Origin: Dysgonomonas sp. BGC7
GTDB lineage: Bacteria > Bacteroidota > Bacteroidia > Bacteroidales > Dysgonomonadaceae
Direction: 5' to 3'
Assembly: GCF_001261735.1 (NCBI RefSeq)
Contig: NZ_CVRP01000003.1
Span: 124,001 to 188,000, forward strand
DNA: 64,000 nt
Shown: positions 45,760 through 53,862 of the stretch, piece by piece
Layout of the letters: every line of letters starts with the position of its first letter
Position numbering within the stretch: position 1 is the stretch's first letter
Translations under genes and position numbers: made by a program
Notes under the pieces: generated by a model
Databases searched by the model: none
Seen by the model: only the letters and a program-made list of their open reading frames with translations
What the model was told of the DNA's origin: nothing

Positions 45760-46407
45760 TTAGCTATTTAGTTTTCGGCGTATCAGATATTCGTACCTTT
45801 CCAGATAAATTTCCATAAGATCGCAACGGGCTGTATTGAGCAGCTTGTTTACCAACTGAGGCGACTTATTGAGTTCGAGAGCCAGTTCTTTCTGGGTTAT
45901 TTTCGTCATCAGGTACGGGTAGATAACCTCGGCCTGACTTATCGTCCAGCCCGAAAGCAGGTGATCGGCAAATGGGGTACTTACTCTAAATTCGTTGTCT
46001 ACATCGTCCCAAGGGGTTTTAAGGATCAGGCGGCGGGTCTTGCCCAGTTCGTCAAACTCCCTGCCCGAATAACGAAAAGCTTCTCCATCCGATTCGGCTA
46101 TATTTCCCGCTGTATATCCACTCTGCCCTACTCCTACCGACAGCCGTGCATCCCATTTTGCCCCTTTAGGCGAATTTTTTCGCAAGGCTGTACGCAGTAG
46201 CACTGCCACTCTGAGAGCTTTGGTGGCATCAGATACTATGATCTGAATACTGTCGCCTCTGTATATCTCGGCAGTGGTATGGGTTACAGTAGCGCTTATT
46301 TCCTCTACCGCCAACTTTATGGAGTCGGTGAGCTGTGTACGCAATCCCAAGTCGGATATACGGGTAGAGTGCACAATATCTCCTGTAATAACACCGATTG
46401 TATTCAT
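45760..46407 (-). CDS. SatD family protein
   Basis: The 215-residue protein begins MNTIGVITGDIVHSTRISDLG. The G-D-I-V-x-S-T start and the KWDARLSVGVGQSG segment resemble a class III nucleotidyl cyclase-like fold, and residues 165-205 (MTKITQKELALELNKSPQLV) form an HTH. It is first of a two-gene unit with DUF3307. SatD proteins have been linked to acid and salt stress in streptococci; the role here is unknown, though a sensor or regulator of the membrane partner is an attractive idea. Confidence 0.85.
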   Translation of the reverse strand: MNTIGVITGDIVHSTRISDLGLRTQLTDSIKLAVEEISATVTHTTAEIYRGDSIQIIVSDATKALRVAVLLRTALRKNSPKGAKWDARLSVGVGQSGYTAGNIAESDGEAFRYSGREFDELGKTRRLILKTPWDDVDNEFRVSTPFADHLLSGWTISQAEVIYPYLMTKITQKELALELNKSPQLVNKLLNTARCDLMEIYLERYEYLIRRKLNS

Positions 46408-46584
46408 CCCCGATACATTTTACATTTAAGATAAGTACAAATATAAGATATTATTATTAAAATCAACTATAAAAGGTTGTTTTTTGAAAATCAACCAAAT
46501 TTGGGTTATTGTCAAAAATCAAAGATATTCGGTTGATAGGTATAGATCAATAATTAAGTAATCAACAATAATTATTGACGCATC

Positions 46585-46684
46585 CTATAGGGGTAACCCT
46601 TGTGGTTACCCGAAAATAGCAAAAGAGTAACCTTTGTGGCTACCTTCAATCAGGCGGGCAAAGACAAGTCCAGCCCCTACTACA
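46585..46684. repeat. REP-like repeat cluster
   Basis: CTATAGGGGTAACCCTTGTG then GTTACCCG, followed by a diverged AGTAACCTTTGTGGCTACC and an inverted end AGCCCCTACTACA. It is the longest and most degenerate member of the family. The rest of the 46408-46941 gap is AT-rich and holds the promoter region of the Crp-like gene. Confidence 0.7.
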
Positions 46685-46941
46685 GATACAAATACTACAG
46701 TTAATTCTTTTCATTACTTATTATTGATTTCTTAATAAAAAGAGAGCTTGCTTTTTTGTTTTGTTTTTCTCTTGTCTTGTTTTGTCTTATATATATAGTA
46801 TAGGTGAGCGTATAGGTAACAGTATCTTATAAGATACGGGTAATTTATAAAATAAGGGTGTTATTTAAGAAAAATCATGTCGGCAGATATCTAAAAAGTT
46901 GCTATCTTCGTATTTGTGTCGTAGCAGCAAATATCATCACT

Positions 46942-47634
46942 ATGGTTAACCTGATAGAACTTACAGAGCAACAGATAGCAATCATCCGGCGTATTCCGCT
47001 ATTCAGAGGTATATCGGACAAGATGAGAGAAAATCTGTTGTGTGAGTTGGACTATTTTCTCACTCCGCTAAAAAAAGGTGAAATAATCATCACACAGGGC
47101 AGCCCGTGCAACCACATGCACATCTTACTGGCAGGCAAGCTCGATGTAAACATAATAGATGCTTCGGGAAACAACATCAAGATAGAAGATATTATAGCTC
47201 CGCGCGCATTTGCAACTCCTCATTTGTTCGATGGCAACAGTATATTTCCTGCAACATTTACCGTTGTAGAAGACGGACTACTGTTTCGTGCCACCAAAGA
47301 ATCGGCATTCAGGCTCATAAGCTGCGAACCGGAGATGTTGCGCAACTTCTTGCGTATGACCGGTAACTGCAATGCCTGTACAGTGAGCCGCTTGCGTATA
47401 CTCTCGTATAAATCGCTGCGAAGCCGCATAGCATTCTACCTCTTCGATTATCACAGACAGGCAGGCGATACGATAACAATATCGCACAATCAGACACAGC
47501 TGGCCGAATATCTCAACGTAACCCGTCCCGGATTAGCTAGAGAAATAAAAAGCATGGTAGACGAGGGGTTAATAACCATTTCGGGTAAAGAGGTGGTTAT
47601 ACTCAACATACAAAAATTGATGCAAAGCCTGTGA
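46942..47634 (+). CDS. Crp/Fnr family transcriptional regulator
   Basis: ATG 46942 gives 230 residues; an earlier in-frame start 28 codons upstream would begin before a likely promoter element near 46912. Residues 10-120 form a cyclic-nucleotide-binding-like fold (IPLFRGISDKMRENLL, GEIIITQGSPCNHMHILLAG) and 160-215 a winged HTH (TQLAEYLNVTRPGLAREIKS). No Fe-S cysteine cluster is seen at the N-terminus. The effector and targets are unknown. It is monocistronic. Confidence 0.9.
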   Translation: MVNLIELTEQQIAIIRRIPLFRGISDKMRENLLCELDYFLTPLKKGEIIITQGSPCNHMHILLAGKLDVNIIDASGNNIKIEDIIAPRAFATPHLFDGNSIFPATFTVVEDGLLFRATKESAFRLISCEPEMLRNFLRMTGNCNACTVSRLRILSYKSLRSRIAFYLFDYHRQAGDTITISHNQTQLAEYLNVTRPGLAREIKSMVDEGLITISGKEVVILNIQKLMQSL

Positions 47635-48211
47635 CGAAAAAGACAGATTGATAATCTATTCCGCAATTTTCTCTATTCCATATAGCAATAAGTATTCTGT
47701 AACAACTATTTACGCATTCTGAACAAGTGTGAGATAAGAAAGAACGAAGCCTGCAGCAAAAGTCGTAACAGACTGATACTATCTTCGGCTATTTTCACAA
47801 ACAATCGATGATATGTGGAGACAATATGTAATAATCATAAATGTTTACGACCCGATATCCAATTATCATCTGCAAGCTTCGTTGTAGTGTATGTCAGTAA
47901 CTTATTTATAAAAATAGAAATAAGAAAAATTTTTCCAGTATAAAAATTTCAGATGAGGTAGAGCCGGGAAACTAAAATGAATTTATATATGCTAGTCGCT
48001 TATATAAAAGTAGAACTCATATTCGCTCAACTGTGTATTATTTGTAAAACTAAATTTGTTAAATCTTTGTGTATTTTATTAATAACAAAATAAGTACATA
48101 TTTTGTTAATAGCAAAATTAAACATATAAAACTTATCTATAACGTCCTATTTTCCACTTAAATAATTCGACAAACTATACAAAACACTTATTTTCTTTGC
48201 TTTAGGTTGCT
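47635..48211. other. AT-rich intergenic region
   Basis: No credible gene. A TAACAAAAT/ATTTTGTTA inverted repeat (48083-48091 and 48100-48108, 8-base loop) lies downstream of the minus-strand hypothetical gene and could be a weak terminator. Nothing else was recognised. Confidence 0.45.
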
Positions 48212-48643
48212 TCATCTTCTCTTTCTGTACCTGCCGTCTACAGGAAATTCGTTGATGGTTTCGCGCAGCTTAAACAAATAGCAGGCTTTGTCTCTGTAAA
48301 TACGGATGTAGATGTCATCTTTCTGCTTGACAATAGAATCTCCGACTTTTAAAAACTGGCTCAGGTTATAAGGTTCGCATTGTATATTTATAGTCTTCGA
48401 ATCTAGACTGAAAGTAATACCATTGGCTAGGGTTATACGACTAGTAATCCTGCCTTTATCCACATTGCTTACCACACCACGAAAGCCTACATATATATTT
48501 TCGTATTTGTCGAGTAAGGGATATTGTACTTCCTGACTTTTCAGGAAAATTACCAAAACAAGTACGCCTAAAGACAGAAGAACAATAAGAACCCACTTGA
48601 TGATTCTTTGCTTTTTTACAGAATGGTAAAGCTGGTTTGACAT
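48212..48643 (-). CDS. Hypothetical single-pass membrane protein
   Basis: A 143-residue protein with a transmembrane helix at about residues 16-34 (WVLIVLLSLGVLVLVIFLK), then a small beta-rich domain with GFRGVVSNVDKGRITSRITL and a basic end RYRKRR. The topology suggests a short cytoplasmic tail and a periplasmic or surface domain. No family was recognised. It diverges from the phage portal gene, about 95 bases away. Confidence 0.65.
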   Translation of the reverse strand: MSNQLYHSVKKQRIIKWVLIVLLSLGVLVLVIFLKSQEVQYPLLDKYENIYVGFRGVVSNVDKGRITSRITLANGITFSLDSKTINIQCEPYNLSQFLKVGDSIVKQKDDIYIRIYRDKACYLFKLRETINEFPVDGRYRKRR

Positions 48644-48737
48644 AATACACTCTTTCAGGTTAATCTTCCGATAAATGTATGATTTTTTCCTTTTCCGAAC
48701 AAAAAAGAAAAAGATTATCTATACTCTAAAAACACCA

Positions 48738-49865
48738 ATGCAAAAATCAATGAATATGAAATCTCATTCATCAGAAAACAGTTATGCAGTGATAAAACTG
48801 TCGGAAACAGTGAAGTCATACCCCACATTTACAAAAAACACAAAGGGATGGATCAATTATGACCGTGACAATCTGCTGCCTCAACGCATTATAGAGCTTA
48901 ACAACGAGTCGGCTATAAACAAAGCTGTGATAGACAACAAGGTGACTTACATCTGCGGTACCGGAATAAAAGAGGGCGAATATTATGGACAGCCAAATCC
49001 TGCCGACGACTGGGATATGCTGATAGAGAAAGTTGCAAAAGATTATGTCACCTTCGGCGGATATGCTTTTCAGGTGATACTCAACGAGAACGGCAAGACA
49101 GTAAGCCTCTATCACACAGACTTTAGCAAAGTGAGAGTGGGCGAAGTGAACGAATATGGAGTATATCTAAGTTTCTTTCTGGCAAACGACTGGCGCAGAA
49201 CTTACGGCAAGTTTGCCCCTGTACAGATAAAAGCCTACGGAGCAGAAGAAATGCAAAAGGGTGTGCCTTATCTGTTCTACTACAAAGATTATGAACCAAG
49301 CCTAGACTATTATCCTGTACCACAATACTATTCGGCACTCAACTACATAGAAGCCGATGGGCTATTAGGGAAATTTTACCGTAACTCCATCAACAACGGT
49401 TTTGTGCCTTCTACCATTATTACCATGCCAAGCAATCCTACGAATGAGCAGAAAGAGCAGTTTCAGCGCGACATAGAAAACAGCTATTCGGGCACTAACG
49501 GGGCAAACAGTATTGTAGTGCTTTGGGGCGAGAGTCAGGAGATAAAACCGGTGGTGACATCTTACACAGCAAGTAACAATGCAGACTTGTATAACAATGT
49601 AGACGAAATCATCTTTCAAAAAATTATATCTGCTCACCGCCTCACTTCGCCCACGCTGGCAGGATTGTCGGGATCGGGTAATCTGAGTGGCAATGCTAAC
49701 GAGATTATCAACTCGTATGTGCTATACAACGAAACGGTGATACACCAACTGAGACGCAAAATACTGGATACTCTGAGCATTTTTACGGTAAATAATGGTT
49801 ACAGCAAACTACAGATCAGCGATCTGGATATAGTAAAAGAACTGGCTGCCGATGCCGGTCTCTGA
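48738..49865 (+). CDS. Phage portal protein
   Basis: The most likely start is ATG 48738 (375 residues), with an alternative at ATG 48753. The sequence fits the Bacteroidetes phage portal family: NYDRDNLLPQRIIELNNESA, INKAVIDNKVTYICGTGIK, GGYAFQVILNENGKTVSLYH, and a long middle, ending in LTSPTLAGLSGSGNLSGNANEIINS then LRRKILDTLSIF. Portals form the dodecameric DNA channel at the capsid vertex. No terminase or head genes are adjacent; the head protease and capsid genes lie 12 kb downstream. The frame is intact. Confidence 0.85.
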   Translation: MQKSMNMKSHSSENSYAVIKLSETVKSYPTFTKNTKGWINYDRDNLLPQRIIELNNESAINKAVIDNKVTYICGTGIKEGEYYGQPNPADDWDMLIEKVAKDYVTFGGYAFQVILNENGKTVSLYHTDFSKVRVGEVNEYGVYLSFFLANDWRRTYGKFAPVQIKAYGAEEMQKGVPYLFYYKDYEPSLDYYPVPQYYSALNYIEADGLLGKFYRNSINNGFVPSTIITMPSNPTNEQKEQFQRDIENSYSGTNGANSIVVLWGESQEIKPVVTSYTASNNADLYNNVDEIIFQKIISAHRLTSPTLAGLSGSGNLSGNANEIINSYVLYNETVIHQLRRKILDTLSIFTVNNGYSKLQISDLDIVKELAADAGL

Positions 49866-49892
49866 TTTCATGTTTTTTAGGTTGATAAGCAA

Positions 49893-49921
49893 AAAGCACG
49901 GACTGCGAAGCCCGTGCTTTG
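49893..49921. terminator. Terminator after the portal gene
   Basis: AAAGCACGG and CCGTGCTTT flank a 10-base loop, followed by G and a T run. It lies 28 bases after the portal stop. Confidence 0.75.
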
Positions 49922-49945
49922 TTTTATGTATTTTTTCTAAAACTG

Positions 49946-50275
49946 TTATCTATATGGTCGCGAAGGAGGAGGAGGCATATTTTGCGGTTCTTCCCTATTT
50001 AGTTCTACCAATTTTCCATCTAGAAAGTGTAGGTAATATTCAACTTGAATATACGCTGTGCTGCCCATTTCCATATTTTGATAACGTATTATCTCTAAAT
50101 TTCCCTGCTCTGTCTGCGCCATTGTCATCACCTTGTAGTCGGCACCTAATATACTTACTGCAGTTTGCTTACTCATACCCAGTTGTACGTTCGATATGCC
50201 TTTCATCTGCGTACCACACGATACAAAAAACAGAGATAAGATAAGCAATAGTCCATAAATCTTTTTCTTTATCAT
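49946..50275 (-). CDS. Small lipoprotein, BamE/SmpA-like
   Basis: From ATG 50275 the protein is 109 residues: MIKKKIYGLLLILSLFFVSC carries a lipoprotein signal with Cys at about 20. The mature part has VQLGMSKQTAVSILGADYKV, the G-M-S/T-x-x-x-V-x-x-x-L-G pattern of the BamE/SmpA fold, then IIRYQNMEMGSTAYIQVEYY and a Pro-rich tail. It is probably outer-membrane associated; whether it is a Bam component is not known. It overlaps no other gene. Confidence 0.7.
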   Translation of the reverse strand: MIKKKIYGLLLILSLFFVSCGTQMKGISNVQLGMSKQTAVSILGADYKVMTMAQTEQGNLEIIRYQNMEMGSTAYIQVEYYLHFLDGKLVELNREEPQNMPPPPSRPYR

Positions 50276-50350
50276 AAAGATCTTTTTTGAGTTATTTAAT
50301 GACATCAAAGCTAAATATTATTTCCCAAATCGGAAACTTATCTTAATTTT

Positions 50351-51727
50351 TTATGCCCGTAATTCTTCTTCTATTACTTCTAAGCTGTCGTTTTCATCTT
50401 CATCGAAGTCTGTTTCGCCATCAGCCAAAGGACGATATTTATCCAACAATTCTTTTAGGCGGAGATTGGTTCTTATATCTCCAAAATCGCCATTGTATAC
50501 AATATAGTTTCTATCGTCATTTCCCTGGTCTTCGTACTTCAAAGCTTCTTCGAGCCATACGAAAGCCATATCTTCCTGCTTAAGCAAAAAGTAGAGGCGC
50601 GACATTTCTTTTGCAGTTTCTGCAGGGTACTCTTTCACTCCTTTGAGTATAAGTTCTTCTATTTCCGGAGCTCTTTCTTTAAGACAGCCTTCACATTGCG
50701 ATTTGCGCAACAAAAGAAAGCCCAACATGATGTAGCCGAAGAAATCTTCCGAATCAAATTCAGCTTTATGAACATCCATATAGAGCTTATATACGTCTGC
50801 TGCCTGAGCATAAAGATCTTTATCTTTTTTAAGATCGGCTAAGTATATCAAGGTTCTTCCCCATTGCTCTATCTGATACGAATTTTCGGGATCTATTTTA
50901 TATACATCAGCATAGAGTTTGATGCTTTTTTCATACAAAGCTTCGTTTTCTGTAAGGCTGGCAAACTTTGAAGTGTTATTTGCCCAGTCGGATAATATAT
51001 TACTGTCTTTATCATCCAGCTCGTGTGCTTTACTATACTTAGCGTAGCTTTCTTCGAACAGCTTAGCGTCTACTTTGTAAGAAGCCATATAAAAGAGCAT
51101 TCTTCCCCAGCCTGCATATGCTTCTGCGTTGCGTGGATCTACTTCTATAGCTGTTTTATACTTTTCTATAGCTACATGTAATCCGGCTATCCGATCGGGC
51201 CATTCTTCTTTTTCAAAAGCTATAGTTACCTGAATATCTCCCCACGCATTATACACCTCTGCACCGGGGTTCAATTCCAATGCTTTTTCCAGTTTCTCGA
51301 GAGCTTCGTTTATATATATATTTTTACCTCCTTCTACCAAAGGTGCATATTTACTCAAGGCCAATGCCCATGCTATATACGCTTTGTTATTTGCAGGTTT
51401 TAAAAGAATAGCCTCCTTATATTTATCTATTCCTTTGAAAAAGAACGATACATCTTTATCTAAAGATTTATAAGTCATACACAGATTATTACCCCATCCG
51501 ATATAATTATCGTAAGCTTCGCCAGGCAGCGATTTGGTAAGAAACTTATATGTTGAAGCATAATCATCGTCATCATTATCATCTTCGTCTTCAAAATTGG
51601 CAGTACTATAACGCGATGTAGAAGAATACCCCTCGCTCCGACCGTTGTCGCTATGCTGGCTCGATATATAATAGAATATGGCAATAGCAATTCCTACAAT
51701 GAGGATAATGGCAATAGTAGTAATCAT
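50351..51727 (-). CDS. Membrane-anchored TPR protein
   Basis: The 458-residue protein has an N-terminal transmembrane helix at residues 3-19, an acidic low-complexity stretch at about 46-56 (EDEDDNDDDDY), then repeated TPR-like units (AIEKYKTAIEVDPRNAEAYA, YEKSIKLYADVYKIDPENSY) and a very acidic C-terminus. The N-terminal anchor and acidic tails suggest a scaffold at the inner membrane. The function is unknown. It is monocistronic. Confidence 0.85.
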   Translation of the reverse strand: MITTIAIILIVGIAIAIFYYISSQHSDNGRSEGYSSTSRYSTANFEDEDDNDDDDYASTYKFLTKSLPGEAYDNYIGWGNNLCMTYKSLDKDVSFFFKGIDKYKEAILLKPANNKAYIAWALALSKYAPLVEGGKNIYINEALEKLEKALELNPGAEVYNAWGDIQVTIAFEKEEWPDRIAGLHVAIEKYKTAIEVDPRNAEAYAGWGRMLFYMASYKVDAKLFEESYAKYSKAHELDDKDSNILSDWANNTSKFASLTENEALYEKSIKLYADVYKIDPENSYQIEQWGRTLIYLADLKKDKDLYAQAADVYKLYMDVHKAEFDSEDFFGYIMLGFLLLRKSQCEGCLKERAPEIEELILKGVKEYPAETAKEMSRLYFLLKQEDMAFVWLEEALKYEDQGNDDRNYIVYNGDFGDIRTNLRLKELLDKYRPLADGETDFDEDENDSLEVIEEELRA

Positions 51728-51894
51728 AGTTTTAGTGACTAGTTACAAATGTTTGTCAGGTTTTATCGAGAGTAAAAGTAAATATTAAAATATTCTGTCA
51801 CAAATTCTTTTCAAGAATAATGCAAATAACACGCTTTTTCCACAACAGATATCATAATTAAACAATACGTGATATTTATTCTCATTTTTATATC

Positions 51895-51902
51895 TATATT
51901 TG
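51895..51902 (+). promoter_or_regulatory. -7 box of the second ABC-F gene (long leader)
   Basis: TATATTTG matches TAnnTTTG. It is about 314 bases before the ABC-F ATG, giving a transcript with a long untranslated leader. Confidence 0.5.
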
Positions 51903-51928
51903 CAGATTATAAACGAAAAGACACTCCA

Positions 51929-51946
51929 ATGAGAATATCTAAGTAA
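51929..51946 (+). CDS. Candidate upstream ORF of five codons (MRISK)
   Basis: ATG AGA ATA TCT AAG TAA starts about 20 bases after the inferred transcription start. Tiny ORFs at this place are a common part of attenuators of ABC-F resistance genes. That it is translated is inference only. Confidence 0.3.
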   Translation: MRISK

Positions 51947-52215
51947 AGAAGATGGTTGCGTACCATCATAGCTTCTGACTCAACAGAACATTTTGGTAAA
52001 AGAATTGTCAATCTGCCTGATACAATAAATTTTTCTATGCAGGCTAAACTTAGATATCATGTAATATTCCTACAAAAGCAGACGCTATTTTTTGCAGTCG
52101 AAAATCATCGGCAGGCATTGTCATGTCTGCACTGATAACCCGTGTTTATTTTTTTATTCAGAGCCCATCCTTGAGAGGCTCTAAGTTTATAATTTTCTAA
52201 AAAAACGATTACTAT
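51947..52215 (+). promoter_or_regulatory. Leader of the ABC-F gene with alternative hairpins
   Basis: GCCTG (52015-52019) can pair with CAGGC (52040-52044). Downstream GCAGGCAT/ATGTCTGC (52111-52118/52123-52130) and AGAGCC/GGCTCT (52160-52165/52177-52182) can also form, with a T-rich run at 52147-52157. A switch between such structures could tie expression to ribosome stalling, but no clear terminator precedes the gene. Folding was done by eye. Confidence 0.35.
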
Positions 52216-53808
52216 ATGGGAATTACAGTAAACTCATTGTCATATATACATCCCGACAGGGAAAGTCTGTTCAGCAACATAAGCTTCGCCATAGAGCAAG
52301 GACAAAAAGCCTCGCTGGTAGGTGACAACGGAACGGGAAAATCTACCCTGCTGCGAATTATTGCCGGACAACTATCACCATCGGCAGGCGATATAATAAT
52401 GTCCGACATGCCTTACTATATACCTCAGCATCTGCTACAATACGATACATACACCATTGCACAGGCATTGCAGGTAGAGACAAAGCTGGTAGCCTTTTAT
52501 GCCATACTAGGAGGAGACGATTCGGAGCAGGCTTATATCAATCTCGATGACGACTGGGAAATAGAAAGCCGTGTAGAGACTGCATTAACACATTGGGGAT
52601 TGCCTCACCTCGATGTGTTAAAACCGATGGGCACATTGAGCGGTGGCGAAAAAACAAAAGTTTTTCTGAGTGGAATAGATATTCATCAGCCCGGCATTGT
52701 ATTGCTCGACGAACCATCCAACCATCTTGACATTGCAAGCAGGGATATTCTTTACGACTTCGTTAGCAAAAGTAAAGCTACAACACTGATAGTAAGCCAC
52801 GACAGATCTTTACTCAATATGCTTGACTACACGCTCGAACTTCGTGCCAATGCCGTAGAACCCTACGGCGGCAACTACGACTTTTATAAAGAACAAAAAG
52901 AGATGGCACTCAATGCACTCCACAATCAGCTAAGCGAAAGTGAAAAAGCGTTGAAACAAATGAAACAAAAAGCTCGTGAAGTAGCCGAACAACGGCAAAA
53001 GAGCGAGTCGAAAGGCCGGAGACAAGGCAAAAGCGGAGGTATGGCACGTATTGTTGCAGGTGGGCTCAAACGCAAATCGGAAGAGAGCACAGCCAAATTG
53101 AAGTCGATTCACGAAGAAAGAATGGAAGATGTTTCTGCAAACCTCACAGCAATAAGAGAACAGATAAAAAAAGAAACGCTTCTCAAGATAGATCTGAGAG
53201 ATTCGGAACTACATACCGGAAAGATTCTGATAGACGCCAAGTCTGTCAACTTCTCGTACAGCGAACAGCCTATATGGAACAAGCCTTTAAGCCTACAAAT
53301 AAGATCGGGCGACAGGCTGAGGATAGAAGGTAAAAACGGAACAGGTAAAACCACGCTCATAAAGCTTCTTTTGGGCAAACTGCAACCAACCGAAGGAGAA
53401 ATTCTTCGAGCCGCATTCGAGTATCTTTACATAGATCAGGAATATTCGCTGATAAACAACCATCTGACGGTCTTTGAGCAAGTACAGCAATACAACGACA
53501 GGCATCTGCCCGAACACGACCTGAAAATGCTGTTGCACTATCATCAGTTTACCCACGACTTGTGGAACAGACAATGCGGGCAACTCAGTGGTGGCGAAAA
53601 AATGAAATTATTGCTCTGCTGTTTATCAGTGAGAAACAATATGCCCGATATGCTGATACTAGACGAGCCTACCAACAACCTCGATGTGCGCAGTCAGGAA
53701 ACTCTGACCGAAGCTATAAAAAGTTTTCGGGGATCGGTGATTATAATATCTCACGACAGATATTTTATCGAAGAAGCAAGAACAGGAAGTTCTATTGTAC
53801 TGGAGTAG
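52216..53808 (+). CDS. ABC-F family ATPase with long charged linker (possible ribosome protection)
   Basis: The 530-residue protein has two cassettes with Walker A GDNGTGKST (about residue 35) and GKNGTGKTT (about 375), signatures LSGGEKTK and LSGGEKMK, and Walker B DEPSNHLD and DEPTNNLD. No membrane segments. The linker (about 215-310) is long, helical and basic (KQMKQKAREVAEQRQKSESK, RRQGKSGGMARIVAGGLKRK), a feature of antibiotic-protecting ABC-F proteins that reach into the ribosome. The leader is long with a tiny upstream ORF. Drug specificity cannot be read. A terminator shared with the convergent gene follows. Confidence 0.88.
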   Translation: MGITVNSLSYIHPDRESLFSNISFAIEQGQKASLVGDNGTGKSTLLRIIAGQLSPSAGDIIMSDMPYYIPQHLLQYDTYTIAQALQVETKLVAFYAILGGDDSEQAYINLDDDWEIESRVETALTHWGLPHLDVLKPMGTLSGGEKTKVFLSGIDIHQPGIVLLDEPSNHLDIASRDILYDFVSKSKATTLIVSHDRSLLNMLDYTLELRANAVEPYGGNYDFYKEQKEMALNALHNQLSESEKALKQMKQKAREVAEQRQKSESKGRRQGKSGGMARIVAGGLKRKSEESTAKLKSIHEERMEDVSANLTAIREQIKKETLLKIDLRDSELHTGKILIDAKSVNFSYSEQPIWNKPLSLQIRSGDRLRIEGKNGTGKTTLIKLLLGKLQPTEGEILRAAFEYLYIDQEYSLINNHLTVFEQVQQYNDRHLPEHDLKMLLHYHQFTHDLWNRQCGQLSGGEKMKLLLCCLSVRNNMPDMLILDEPTNNLDVRSQETLTEAIKSFRGSVIIISHDRYFIEEARTGSSIVLE

Positions 53809-53813
53809 AAAGA

Positions 53814-53850
53814 GAAAGAGGCGTATCTGTATGATACGCCTCTTTCTGTT
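53814..53850. terminator. Bidirectional terminator after the ABC-F gene
   Basis: GAAAGAGGCGTATC and GATACGCCTCTTTC form a perfect 14-bp stem around TGTAT, followed by a T-rich tail. Confidence 0.9.
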
Positions 53851-53862
53851 TTTATAAGAGTT

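Noticed and set aside
48083-48108. TAACAAAAT/ATTTTGTTA inverted repeat as an operator
   Set aside because: AT-only stems of this kind are common by chance in an AT-rich intergenic region and no adjacent gene start is nearby.
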